The notes: generated by a model from the sequence alone, not told the origin. DNA of 64,000 bases from Bradyrhizobium rifense (GCF_008123425.1 NZ_VSSS01000024.1:11374-75373), one strand, 5' to 3'. Shown: positions 53,088 through 62,394, numbered from the stretch's first letter. Translations and numbers: made by a program.

Positions 53088-55355
53088 CTAAGCCTTCTCC
53101 GCCGGCGCCTGCCGTGCCTCTCCGCTAGAAACCAGCACCACCGAGACCTTCGACTGCCGCAGCACTGCATCGGCGACGCCACCGAAGGAGAGATGGTCGC
53201 CCTGGATGCGGTCGACGCCCATGACGACGAGATCGACATCGGTGGTGTCGATCTCGCGCAGGATCGCAGCCTCCGGCGCCCGGTTCACGCGCAAGGTCGT
53301 GGTGATGTCGACGTCGTAGCGGGCGGCGAGATCGCTGGCGTCCTTCAGGATGCCCGCCTCCTGGCTCAATCCGCGGGAGGCGCCGCGCTGTGCGCCCTTG
53401 TCCCGCGTCGTCGCAACATAGATCACGCGTAACGAGCCTGATCCCGCCTGCGTCAGCGCGACCGCGACCTCCGCGCCACGCTTGGAGACGCCGCTGCCGG
53501 AGACGGGAACGAGGATGTTGAGCCCGTCCGGCATCGGCTGCTTCAAATGCTTGCCCTTGGCCGCAACGATCGCGAGCGGTCCGTCGAACTTTGCGGCGAT
53601 CTCCTCGATCTTCCGATCGAACCGATCCTTGCTCGCAGCGACCTTGTCGACGCCGACGACGAGGAGATCGAAGCCCTTGCGCGCCTCGTCGGCGATGGTC
53701 TCGCCAAGCTCCGCGCGGCGCGAGCGGGTGACGACATCGACGCTGCCGGCATCGCCGTCACTATTGGCGGACACCGTCTCCGCCGCCCTCTTCACCACGG
53801 CCTCGTGGCTCTCCGCCTCGTCACGGCCCTTCTCCTGCTCTTTGCCACGCTTGCCGACATGCAGCACAGTCACCGGAAAACCGCGCATGCCGGCGATCAG
53901 GCCCGCGATGTGAGCGGCGAAGGTGGCGTTGACGCTCTCGTCGACCGCCAGCAAGGGACGCTCGAGATTGGCGACGAAGCCGCACCTCTCGAACTCCTCG
54001 CGCTCGAGCCGGTCCTTCTCTTCCTTGTTCATTGGCAGCTTCGCGAGCGCCGCGCGCAGCATCGGCGGCATCGCGATCGTGGTTACGATCGCCATAGTGA
54101 CGATCATCGTGAACAGGTTCTGGCTGAGCACGCCGATCGAGAGACCGATGGTGGCAATGATCACCTCGGTCGAGCCGCGCGCATTCATGCCGCTCGCGAG
54201 CGCCAGCGACTCCCGCGTGCTCAGGCCCCCCACAGTGCCGCCGACAAAGGCGCCGCCGAACTTGCCGACGCTGGCGATCACGACCAAGAGGCCCGTGAGC
54301 ATCAGAAGATTGGGATCGCGCAATACCGACAGATCGGCGCTGAGGCCGGCGAGGCCGAAGAACACCGGCATGAAGAAGCTGGATATGAGCCCGCGCAAGC
54401 GCTCGTCGATCTGCCGTGTCAGAATCGGCGACTCGCCAACGAGGATGCCGGCGACGAAGGCACCGAGCACGGTATGGACGCCGATCAGGTGCGTAATCAG
54501 CGCCATCGCGCACATCAGCAGCAGGATCACGGTGATGACCGCCGCCGCGCTGACGAGGTTGTCGTTGGCCCAGCGGATCAGCTGAAACACCAGCCGGCGG
54601 CCAATGGTGAAGCTGACCGCGAGGAAGGCGAGTGTGCCTAGCACGGCCTTCGCCACCGAGGCGACGTCCAGCGTGCCTTGCGAGGCCAGGCTGAAGATGA
54701 CGGCGATGATGATCCAGCCGATGGTGTCGTCGATCACCGCGGTGGCGACGATGATCTGGCCGACATTGCGACGCATGAAGTTCATCTCGCGCACGACCAC
54801 GGCGACGATCTTCACGGAAGAAATCGACAGCGCCGTGCCCATGAACAGCGAGGCCACCAGCCGCTGCTCGGGCTTCGGCAGCAGTGCATCGGGCAGGAAC
54901 CCGCCGAGCGCAAAGCCGCAGGCAAACGGCACAAGGATGCCGGCGATCGAGGTCGTGATTGCGGCCTTGCCGACCTTCCTGACCAGCTTGAGGTCGGTCT
55001 CCATGCCTGTCAGCAACAGCAGCAGCAGAATGCCGAACTGCGCGATGCCGTCGATCATCGCCTTCTGCTCGGGTGTCTTCGGAAAGATCGCGTGCTGCGC
55101 CTCGGGCCAGATCCAGCCGAACAGCGACGGCCCGAGCAAGATGCCGGCGAGCAATTCGCCGATCACCGAGGGCTGGCCGATCCGCTGCATGATCTCGCCG
55201 AGGCCGCGCCCCACCGCGATCAGCAGCACGATCTGCGCCACCAGCAGGAATTCGGACGGGCCGGCCGATTTGCCGCCCTCGGCGCTGGCCGCAATGGTGG
55301 TAACGACGAGCGCCGCCGGGACAAGGCCGACCGGCCGGAGCAGGCTCCACTGCAT
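53088..55355 (-). CDS. CPA2 cation/proton antiporter fused to universal-stress-type domains
   Basis: A 755-residue protein. Residues about 35-430 are a Na+/H+ exchanger-type membrane domain (KefB/CPA2-like; LLTGMETDLKLVRKVGKAA, AVIDDTIGWIIIAV) with about twelve helices. The C-terminal part (about 470-755) is soluble and contains two USP-like alpha/beta units (LLAVDESVNATFAAHIAG ... and ILVPVSGSGVSKRGAEVA ... DLVVMGVDRIQGDHLSFGG). The soluble part probably senses nucleotide or stress and gates the exchanger. ATG 55355 follows a poor ribosome site, but the family start fits. Confidence 0.9.
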   Translation of the reverse strand: MQWSLLRPVGLVPAALVVTTIAASAEGGKSAGPSEFLLVAQIVLLIAVGRGLGEIMQRIGQPSVIGELLAGILLGPSLFGWIWPEAQHAIFPKTPEQKAMIDGIAQFGILLLLLLTGMETDLKLVRKVGKAAITTSIAGILVPFACGFALGGFLPDALLPKPEQRLVASLFMGTALSISSVKIVAVVVREMNFMRRNVGQIIVATAVIDDTIGWIIIAVIFSLASQGTLDVASVAKAVLGTLAFLAVSFTIGRRLVFQLIRWANDNLVSAAAVITVILLLMCAMALITHLIGVHTVLGAFVAGILVGESPILTRQIDERLRGLISSFFMPVFFGLAGLSADLSVLRDPNLLMLTGLLVVIASVGKFGGAFVGGTVGGLSTRESLALASGMNARGSTEVIIATIGLSIGVLSQNLFTMIVTMAIVTTIAMPPMLRAALAKLPMNKEEKDRLEREEFERCGFVANLERPLLAVDESVNATFAAHIAGLIAGMRGFPVTVLHVGKRGKEQEKGRDEAESHEAVVKRAAETVSANSDGDAGSVDVVTRSRRAELGETIADEARKGFDLLVVGVDKVAASKDRFDRKIEEIAAKFDGPLAIVAAKGKHLKQPMPDGLNILVPVSGSGVSKRGAEVAVALTQAGSGSLRVIYVATTRDKGAQRGASRGLSQEAGILKDASDLAARYDVDITTTLRVNRAPEAAILREIDTTDVDLVVMGVDRIQGDHLSFGGVADAVLRQSKVSVVLVSSGEARQAPAEKA

Positions 55356-55460
55356 GCAGGTGTCTTTCCCGCGTTCCGTCCCGGCCACGTGCCGGAGCCA
55401 CGGGGATAGAACCCGCGGGAGGTGGAGCGGGTTCCCTGCCTCGCGCCTCACGACGACCCG

Positions 55461-56639
55461 TCAAACGGACGCCGCCGCCGGCGTCCGGATCTCGCGCGGG
55501 AGGATGATCGCCGCCGCAATCGCGAGCAGGCAGAGCGCTGCAAACGCGTGCAGCATGGTGACGAAGCCGCCCTGCTCGTAGAGCCAGGCGACCAGGCCCA
55601 CGGACGCACCCGCCGCGGTGAAGCCGATGAAATAGCGCACGGCATAGGCGCGCGAGCGCCATTCCTCGCTGGTGTATTTGCCGACCATGGCGTCGTTCAC
55701 CGTGACCTGTCCGAACGCGCCCATGACGATGCCGATCGAGACCAATATCAACGGCAAGTTGGACAGGCTCGCGGCGAGATAGAGGAACGGCGCCAGCATG
55801 AAGGACAGCGGCAAGGCCACCGTCTTGAGTGAGTAGCGGTCGAGCAGCCGGCCGATCGTGTACTGCGTCATCGCGCCGAACACATAGACGCAGGCCGCGA
55901 TGACCCCTAACAGCGCCGGGCTCTTGGTCAGGTCGGCGAGCCGCTCGGCGAACAGCTTTGGCAGCGCGACGGTGACGGCGTTGAAGGTGGTCGAGATCGC
56001 GATCACGACGATCAGAAGCGACAGCACCACGCGCCACATGTCCTGCTTGGCGACGCGCGCTTGCGCGGCCGCCTGCTTCGAGCCCTTGCGGTCCTCATGC
56101 ACGACCAGCATCGCAAAGGCGATGCCGATCAGGATGGTGACGATGCCGGGGACGATGAAGGCAAAACGCCAGCCGAAATACTGGCCGATCACGCCGGTGA
56201 CCAGCGCGGACGAGGCGACGCCGAGATTGCCCCAGACGCCGTTGATGCCCATCTCGCGGCCGAGCCTGTCGGCATAGGACACGATCATCGCGGTGCCGAC
56301 GGGATGATAGATCGAGGCGAACACACCGATCGCGAACAGGGCCGCGCCGAGCTGCACAGGCGTTTGTACGAAGCCGACCGAGATCATGGACGCGCCGATG
56401 CCGATGAAGAAGATCAGCATCATGTGGCGGCGGCTCCAGCGGTCCCCGAGCCAGCCGGTGAGCAGCGAGCCGGCGCCGAAGGCGATGAAGCCGGGGGTCG
56501 CGTAGGGCAGCAGTTCCGAATAGGCCATGCCGAGCGCCGGCCCCATGATGATCACGGCTGCGGCGAAGATCAGCATCGCATAATGGTCGATGAAATGGCC
56601 TGCGTTGACGAAACTGATGACCCGGCTGGGGCTGTTCAT
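55461..56639 (-). CDS. MFS transporter
   Basis: A 392-residue major facilitator with about twelve membrane helices. It starts MNSPSRVISFVNAGHFIDHY, preceded by AGGAGA nine bases upstream. Loop 2-3 has the MFS motif GDRWSRRHMM. YADRLGREMGINGVWGNLGVA and a central charged loop (VHEDRKGSKQAAAQ) are also visible. Substrate unknown. Divergent from an AraC regulator across 51 bp, so the two are probably linked by regulation. Confidence 0.92.
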   Translation of the reverse strand: MNSPSRVISFVNAGHFIDHYAMLIFAAAVIIMGPALGMAYSELLPYATPGFIAFGAGSLLTGWLGDRWSRRHMMLIFFIGIGASMISVGFVQTPVQLGAALFAIGVFASIYHPVGTAMIVSYADRLGREMGINGVWGNLGVASSALVTGVIGQYFGWRFAFIVPGIVTILIGIAFAMLVVHEDRKGSKQAAAQARVAKQDMWRVVLSLLIVVIAISTTFNAVTVALPKLFAERLADLTKSPALLGVIAACVYVFGAMTQYTIGRLLDRYSLKTVALPLSFMLAPFLYLAASLSNLPLILVSIGIVMGAFGQVTVNDAMVGKYTSEEWRSRAYAVRYFIGFTAAGASVGLVAWLYEQGGFVTMLHAFAALCLLAIAAAIILPREIRTPAAASV

Positions 56640-56690
56640 TCGGAATCCTCTCCTGTTCCGAAATGAGTTATATGTCGTGGGCTTGACGGG

Positions 56691-57500
56691 ATGCTGCCAA
56701 TGACTGTCGTCGAAACGCCAATCCTCAGGGAAGTCCGTGGCAACCACCGCTCCACCGCGGGCGTGCACCTGGTCGCGCGCGACTATCCCAAGGGCCTGCG
56801 GCTCGACCCGCACATGCACCGCGAGGCCCAGCTGGTCTATGCCGCGAAGGGCACGATGCAGGTGAACACGCCCGGGGGACGCTGGCTGGTGCCGCCGGAC
56901 CGCGCGGTGTGGGTCCCGGCCGGGCTCGAGCATGCCATCGACGTGCTCGCCGACATCGAGATGCGCACGCTGTATTTCGACCTCGCCTGGCTGAAGCGCG
57001 AGAAGCGTTATGAGGGATTGACCAGGGAATTCGTGGTGCGGGTGTCGCCGCTGCTCAACCAGGCGATCCTCGCGCTGTTCGACGCGCGCAACACCGAAGA
57101 GCGCACCGAGTTGCTGGTGCGCCTGGTGATGCTGGAATTGCACCAGGCCGAGGATTCCGCGACCTTCGTGCCGCTGCCGCACGAGCCGCGCTGCCGGCGC
57201 GCCGCGATGATCGTGCTCGATGATCCCACCGGCCTCCACGACATCGACACGCTGGCACGCGAGGTCGGAACCTCCGCGCGGACGCTATCGCGGCTGTTCT
57301 CGACTGAGACGCAGCTGAGCTTCAAGAGCTGGTGCCAGCGGGCGAGGATTGCGGCGGCGATCCAGCGGCTGTCGACGGATGCCGGCGTGTCGGTAAAACA
57401 GCTTGCGACGCAACTGGGTTATGCCAGCGTGCCGGCGTTTTCGGCGGCGTTCCGTCAGGTGATGGGGCGGACGCCGACGGAGTTTGCGGGGAAGGGTTGA
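56691..57500 (+). CDS. AraC-family regulator with cupin-type N domain
   Basis: A 269-residue regulator. The N-terminal AraC-binding cupin (about 25-90; LDPHMHREAQLVYAAKGTMQ, PDRAVWVPAGLEHAID) and a C-terminal double HTH (about 170-268; LAREVGTSARTLSRLFSTET, VKQLATQLGYASVPAFSAAF). The in-frame ATG at 56700 is an equally good start. Faces the MFS gene with 51 bp between, so it likely controls it. Confidence 0.9.
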   Translation: MLPMTVVETPILREVRGNHRSTAGVHLVARDYPKGLRLDPHMHREAQLVYAAKGTMQVNTPGGRWLVPPDRAVWVPAGLEHAIDVLADIEMRTLYFDLAWLKREKRYEGLTREFVVRVSPLLNQAILALFDARNTEERTELLVRLVMLELHQAEDSATFVPLPHEPRCRRAAMIVLDDPTGLHDIDTLAREVGTSARTLSRLFSTETQLSFKSWCQRARIAAAIQRLSTDAGVSVKQLATQLGYASVPAFSAAFRQVMGRTPTEFAGKG

Positions 57501-57526
57501 GGCCTCGTGATTGCGAGCGCAGAACT

Positions 57527-57618
57527 CGTAGGGTGGGCAAAGCGAAGCGTGCCCACGCATTTTTCGTGATCGAGAGAGATGGTGGGCACGGCGCAAGTGC
57601 GCCTTTGCCCACCCTACG
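57527..57618. repeat. Palindromic repeat, family C copy 3
   Basis: CGTAGGGTGGGCAAAGCGAAG ... GCGCCTTTGCCCACCCTACG, 92 bp, after the AraC gene. The remaining 170 bp to the MCD gene is unique and must hold its promoter. Confidence 0.88.
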
Positions 57619-57788
57619 GCAGCTCAAGCCCCCGCGTGTGATTACCTCGTCTTCGCCAGGCATGACAGACTTCTCGAAACGCACGGCCCAACTAAAGTTG
57701 CCAAATTCGCCTGCTTGATTGTGATCGGCTTCCGCCTAAATCCCGTGTAAGCTTCCGCAACGCACAAATCCGGTTTCGAAAGGCCCAG

Positions 57789-59138
57789 ATGGCTAACGCC
57801 TTCTTCTCCGACCTGCTCGCCACCATCTCCGAGCGCGGCCGCACGCTGCTGCGCCGGGATTCTGCCGATACCAAACAGGACGCCGACGGGCTGATCGAGC
57901 TATGTGGCGCGCTGCTGTCGGGCCGGGGCGAAGCTTCCGGCACCGCCATGGCGCGTGAAGTGCTCGACATCTACCAGGAGTTGGATGCGGCAGGACGCCG
58001 CGCCTTCTTCGAGGGACTTGTGCGCGATTTCGGCCCGGACCGGGAACGGCTGGCACAGGCGATCGAGACATGGCGCGCGAAGCCGGCCGACGAGGACGCG
58101 AGCGCGCTGCATTTCGCCTCGGAGCCGCGGCGGCAGGAGCTGATCCGCCGTCTCAACCGCGCGCCGGGCGGCACCAGCGATCTCGTCAGCATGCGTGCCG
58201 ATCTGCTCGGCATGATGAACGGACACACCGATCTCGCCGCGCTCGACCGCGACGTCTCGCATCTTCTCTCTTCGTGGTTCAACAGGGGGTTTCTCGTGCT
58301 GCGCCGGATTGACTGGTCGACCCCGGCCAACATCCTCGAAAAAATCATCCGCTATGAAGCCGTGCACGAGATCTCCGACTGGGACGATCTGCGCCGCCGC
58401 ATCGATCCGGTCGACCGCCGCTGCTACGCCTTCTTCCATCCCGCGATGGTGGACGAGCCCCTGATCTTCGTCGAGGTGGCGCTGACCGAGACCATTCCCG
58501 GTGCGATCGCGCCGCTGCTGGCCGTCGATCGGCAGTACCTGCCGATCGAGAAGGCGCGCACCGCCGTATTCTACTCGATCTCCAACACCCAGCGCGGTCT
58601 TGGCGGCATCTCTTTCGGCAGCTTCCTGATCAAGCAGGTGGTCGAGGAGCTGCGCCGCGAGACGCCGAAGCTCGACACCTTCGTGACGCTATCGCCGGTG
58701 CCGGGCTTCATGCCATGGGTGAAGCAGGACAAGGACCTGCCGCTGTCGGACGAGGATCGCGAGATCCTCAAGCGCCTCGACGATCCCAAATGGTATGAGA
58801 ATCCCGAGACCACCGCGCAGCTGCGCGCCGTGATCGAGCCGCTGGCCGCCCATTATTTCCTGAAGGCGCGCACGCCGAAGGGCAAGCTGATCGACTCCGT
58901 CGCCCGCTTCCATCTCGGCAACGGTGCCCGCCTCGAGCGCATCAACTGGCTCGGCGACCTCTCGCCAAAGGGCGTGCGCGAATCCGCCGGCGTGATGGTG
59001 AACTACCTCTATCGCCTCGACGACATCGAGAAGAACCACGAAGCCTACGCCAATGACGGCGAGGTCGTGGCGTCCGGCGCGGTGAAGAAGCTCTTGAAGG
59101 GCGAAGGGCGAAGGCTGCTGGATATGCGGTTGTCGTAG
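57789..59138 (+). CDS. Malonyl-CoA decarboxylase
   Basis: A 449-residue decarboxylase converting malonyl-CoA to acetyl-CoA and CO2. The N-terminal helical domain (about 1-150) and C-terminal GNAT-fold catalytic domain are both present. Motifs: YSISNTQRGLGGISFGSFLI, with the predicted Ser, and SVARFHLGNGARLERINWL, with the predicted catalytic His. In Rhizobium this enzyme (MatA) works with malonyl-CoA synthetase and a malonate carrier, but those are not adjacent here. GAAAGG is present ahead of ATG 57789. Confidence 0.93.
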   Translation: MANAFFSDLLATISERGRTLLRRDSADTKQDADGLIELCGALLSGRGEASGTAMAREVLDIYQELDAAGRRAFFEGLVRDFGPDRERLAQAIETWRAKPADEDASALHFASEPRRQELIRRLNRAPGGTSDLVSMRADLLGMMNGHTDLAALDRDVSHLLSSWFNRGFLVLRRIDWSTPANILEKIIRYEAVHEISDWDDLRRRIDPVDRRCYAFFHPAMVDEPLIFVEVALTETIPGAIAPLLAVDRQYLPIEKARTAVFYSISNTQRGLGGISFGSFLIKQVVEELRRETPKLDTFVTLSPVPGFMPWVKQDKDLPLSDEDREILKRLDDPKWYENPETTAQLRAVIEPLAAHYFLKARTPKGKLIDSVARFHLGNGARLERINWLGDLSPKGVRESAGVMVNYLYRLDDIEKNHEAYANDGEVVASGAVKKLLKGEGRRLLDMRLS

Positions 59139-59468
59139 GGGGAAGACGCTCTCTCCACCATCATTGCGGGCGAAGGCGGAAGCAATCCAGACCGTCTCCG
59201 GGGAAAGCTCCTGGATTGCTTCGCTCCGCTCGCAATGACGGATGATGTGGCGAGTTCTCGCACAACTCCGCATCACCGTGCAGCGCAGACCAAAGCGCCA
59301 GCCGACGACCCCGCTCCCTCCCCCGTCATTGCGAGGAGCCCTTGCGACGAAGCAATCCAGACTGCTTCCGCCTTCGCTAAAGCTTCGGCGGACAGGTCGC
59401 TACGCTCGCAATGACGGAGAATGTGCGCTAGACGGTTCATCAGTTCCTGCACCAAAGAACGGGACACC
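59139..59468. other. 330-bp intergenic region with composite repeat
   Basis: Holds family A copies 3 and 4 with their spacer. The last 52 bp before the PrpD-type ATG are unique and could carry a promoter. No gene. Confidence 0.8.
59161..59416. repeat. Composite palindromic element, left copy (two family A units and spacer)
   Basis: Unit A3 is 59161-59240, spacer 59241-59323, unit A4 59324-59416. Unit A4 carries an extra CCGCC...GGCGG hairpin and the arm GAGGAGCCCTTGCGACGAAG. The spacer contains GCATCACCGTGCAGCGCAGACC. The same order, orientation and spacer words occur at 62084-62372. Confidence 0.85.
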
Positions 59469-60917
59469 ATGAAACGACGCGACTTCCTCGGCCTCACCGC
59501 GGCCGCCGCCACCAGCCTTACCCTCGCGCCCACACGTGGTTTCGCGGAAGGCGCCGGCTCCGGGCCGGAGATGACGGCGCTGTGCGATTACATGAGCGCG
59601 GCCAAAACCCGCGCGCTGCCGGCCGAAGTCGCCGAACAGGCAAAACACCACATCCTCGACACGCTGGCGTCGATGATCTCGGGGTCGGAGCTGCCGCCCG
59701 GTCAGGCCGCGCAGCGCTACATCCGCGCCAACGCCGCGCAGGGCTCGGCGACAATTGCCGGCACGGCGTTCACGGCGTCGCCGGTCGAGGCTGCGCTTGC
59801 CAACGGCGTCATGGCGCATGCCGACGAGACCGACGATTCCCACAGCCCGTCGCGGTCGCATCCGGGATCCTCGACCGTTCCCGCCGCGCTTGCGCTTGGC
59901 GAACATCTCGGCATCGACGGCGCGCATTTCCTGCGCGCGGTGACGCTCGGCTACGATGTCGGCACACGCGTGGTGATGGCGATGGGCGGCGCCGATTTCA
60001 GTTACGAGAGCGTGCTGAGCACGCACAGCATTTCCGGCACGTTCTGCGCCTCCGCGGCAGCCGCCTGCGTCGCCGGCTTCGACGCACGCCGGATGCGCTG
60101 GGTGCTCGACTATGCCGCGCAGCAATCCTCCGGCTTCATCGTGTGGCGGCGCGACGTCGACCATATCGAGAAGGGGTTTGTGTTCGCCGGCATGCCCGCC
60201 CGCAACGGCGTGACCTCGGCGCTGCTGGTGCGCGCGGACTGGAACGGCGTGGACGACGTGTTTTCGGGACCGGACAATTATTTCCTGGCCTATGCGCCGA
60301 AGGCCGCGACCGCAAAGCTCGTCGAAAAACTCGGCGAGCGTTACGAGATCGCGGGCACCGACATCAAGAAATGGACGGTGGGCTCGCCAATCCAGGGACC
60401 GCTAGATGCGATCTACGCGATCCGCAGCAAGCAGGCGTTCGAGGCCGAGCAGGTGAAGCGCGTGATTGTGCGCCTTGCGCCGTCGGTTGCCGAGGTCGTG
60501 GACAACCGCGACATCCCCGACATCTGTCTGCAGCACATGGTCGCCGTGATGCTGCTCGACAAGACCGCCTCGTTCCACGCCGCCCACGACAAGCCGCGCA
60601 TGCAGGATGCCGCCGTGCTGAAGGAGCGCGCCAAGGTGAATTTGGTGCGCGACGAGGAGCTTGCCAAGCTGTTGCCGGTGCGCGTCGCGATCGTCGAGAT
60701 CGAGCTTGCCGACGGCAACCGCCTGTCCGAGCGCGTCACCGCCGTGCGCGGCACCCCGCGCAACCCGATGACGCGCGAAGAGGTCATCGACAAGGCCCGC
60801 GACCTGATCGCGCCGGTGGTGGGACGGGACAAGTCGGAGCAGTTGGTGAAGTCGGTGTATGAGATCGAGACGGTGACGGATATAAGGAGCTTGCGGCCAC
60901 TCATCCAACGCACCTGA
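59469..60917 (+). CDS. MmgE/PrpD-family protein with Tat signal
   Basis: A 482-residue protein of the MmgE/PrpD (2-methylcitrate dehydratase, immune-responsive gene 1) fold. It begins with a twin-arginine signal, KRRDFLGLTAAAATSLTLAP, so the mature protein should be exported folded. Family members known to be enzymes are cytoplasmic and act on small tricarboxylate-like substrates. PrpD-like motifs: MAHADETDDSHSPSRSHPGS (predicted acid/base region) and MGGADFSYES. ATG 59469 has a weak ribosome site. The DUF418 gene begins 8 bp after its stop. Confidence 0.88.
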   Translation: MKRRDFLGLTAAAATSLTLAPTRGFAEGAGSGPEMTALCDYMSAAKTRALPAEVAEQAKHHILDTLASMISGSELPPGQAAQRYIRANAAQGSATIAGTAFTASPVEAALANGVMAHADETDDSHSPSRSHPGSSTVPAALALGEHLGIDGAHFLRAVTLGYDVGTRVVMAMGGADFSYESVLSTHSISGTFCASAAAACVAGFDARRMRWVLDYAAQQSSGFIVWRRDVDHIEKGFVFAGMPARNGVTSALLVRADWNGVDDVFSGPDNYFLAYAPKAATAKLVEKLGERYEIAGTDIKKWTVGSPIQGPLDAIYAIRSKQAFEAEQVKRVIVRLAPSVAEVVDNRDIPDICLQHMVAVMLLDKTASFHAAHDKPRMQDAAVLKERAKVNLVRDEELAKLLPVRVAIVEIELADGNRLSERVTAVRGTPRNPMTREEVIDKARDLIAPVVGRDKSEQLVKSVYEIETVTDIRSLRPLIQRT

Positions 60918-60925
60918 ATCCTTCC

Positions 60926-62068
60926 ATGACGTCCGATAGCGCCGCAGTCCCCAGGCCGACGTCCTCCGCGGAGCGGATCGACGCCATCGACGTGCTGCGG
61001 GGCATCGCCCTGTTCGGCGTCATGGCCATCAACCTCGTGATGGAATTTCGCGTTTCGATCTTCGACCAGTTTCTTGGCCCCAGGCTGCTGGCTTCGCCGA
61101 TCGATCGCGCCATCGAAGCGATCCTGGCCCAGGCCGTCGAGCTCAAGGCGTTCGCGCTGTTTTCGCTGCTGTTCGGCGCAGGCCTTGCCATTCAGTTCGA
61201 CCGGCTCGCAAACAGCGGGCGCCGCGCCGCGCTGCTCGTCCGCCGGCTCGCCGTGCTGCTGGTGTTCGGCGTCATTCATCTGTGCCTGATCTGGAACGGC
61301 GACATCCTCACCGAATATGCGCTTGCCGGGTTCATCGTGCTGCCGTTCCTGTTCGGTCCGCGCTGGCTGCTGACGCTCGCCGCGCTGGTGTCTCTCGCGC
61401 TGTATCTGGCGATGCAGGCCTTTCCGCCGGCGGGATTGTTTCCGAGCAGGGCCGCGATCTGGCAGGACGTCATGGACGCCAATCGCATCTATGCAACGGG
61501 CGGCTTCGTCGACGTGCTGGCGTTCCGTCTGCGCGAGATTCCCCTGATCGCCTCACTGCACGCCTTCGTCTTCCTGCGCACGATCGGGCTGTTTCTGGTC
61601 GGCGCGCTGGCATGGCGCAGCGGCATTGTGCAAAATACAAGCGGCCTGTTCGCCATCGCGCTCCCCGCGATCGGCCTCGGCGCTGGCCTGCTTTATCGCG
61701 GCATCGAGCCGCTCGGCACCATCCTGCTGGCGCTGGGCTATGGCGCCGCCATTCTCGGCATTGCCCATTTCGAGCGCGGCAAGAAGCTGCTCGGCTGGGC
61801 CGCGCCGTTGGGACGGATGGCCTTCACCAACTACGTCGCACAATCCATCATCTTCGGCTGGATCTTCTACGGCTACGGCCTCGGCCTGTTCGGCCGGCTC
61901 GGCATCACCCCGGCGCTTGCCATCGGCCTCATCGTCTACGCCGCACAGGTCCGCTTCAGCACATGGTGGCTGCACCACTACCGCTACGGCCCGCTCGAAT
62001 GGCTATGGCGGTCGTTGATGTATGGGGAGCGGCAGCCGATGGTGGTGGCGGAGGCGGCGGTGGGGTGA
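60926..62068 (+). CDS. DUF418-domain membrane protein
   Basis: A 380-residue inner-membrane protein of the DUF418 type with about eight to ten helices. It begins IDAIDVLRGIALFGVMAINL, the usual N-terminal signature, and its C-terminal DUF418 domain (about 215-365) contains GRMAFTNYVAQSIIFGWIFY and FSTWWLHHYRYGPLEWLWRS. Function of this family is not established; it is sometimes linked to export or acyl transfer. Cotranscribed with the PrpD-type gene (8 bp gap). Confidence 0.9.
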   Translation: MTSDSAAVPRPTSSAERIDAIDVLRGIALFGVMAINLVMEFRVSIFDQFLGPRLLASPIDRAIEAILAQAVELKAFALFSLLFGAGLAIQFDRLANSGRRAALLVRRLAVLLVFGVIHLCLIWNGDILTEYALAGFIVLPFLFGPRWLLTLAALVSLALYLAMQAFPPAGLFPSRAAIWQDVMDANRIYATGGFVDVLAFRLREIPLIASLHAFVFLRTIGLFLVGALAWRSGIVQNTSGLFAIALPAIGLGAGLLYRGIEPLGTILLALGYGAAILGIAHFERGKKLLGWAAPLGRMAFTNYVAQSIIFGWIFYGYGLGLFGRLGITPALAIGLIVYAAQVRFSTWWLHHYRYGPLEWLWRSLMYGERQPMVVAEAAVG

Positions 62069-62394
62069 CAGAGCTCCCTCCGCCGTCATTGCGAGGAGCT
62101 CTTGCGACGAAGCAATCCAGACTGCCTCCGCGGAAAGACTCTGGATTGCTTCGCTGCGCTCGCAATGACGGAGTGTGTGGCGGCATCCCGCCAATTCCGA
62201 ATCACCGTGCATCGCAGAGCAAGGTACCCGCAGCTGGCCCAACTCCCTCCACGGTCATTGCGAGGAGCTCTTGCGACGAAGCAATCCAGACTGTCGCTGC
62301 GGAGAGATTCTGGATTGCTTCGCTTCCGCCGTCGCTCTTCGAGCTATGGCGGACAAGGCGCTCGCAATGACGGAGTGGGTTGCACCAGCGAGGG
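62069..62394. other. 326-bp intergenic region with composite repeat
   Basis: Holds family A copies 5 and 6 with spacer, between convergent DUF418 and tarD genes. The last 22 bp before the tarD stop are the only unique DNA. No gene seen. Confidence 0.8.
62084..62372. repeat. Composite palindromic element, right copy (two family A units and spacer)
   Basis: Unit A5 is 62084-62170, spacer 62171-62252, unit A6 62253-62372. Unit A6 carries the extra CCGCC...GGCGG hairpin, as A4 does. The spacer contains GAATCACCGTGCATCGCAGA, matching the left copy spacer. Direct orientation relative to 59161-59416. Confidence 0.85.

Noticed and set aside
53821..56037. 738-residue frame shadowing the antiporter and MFS genes
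   Set aside because: Same strand but a different frame from two clear genes; Arg/His-rich composition.
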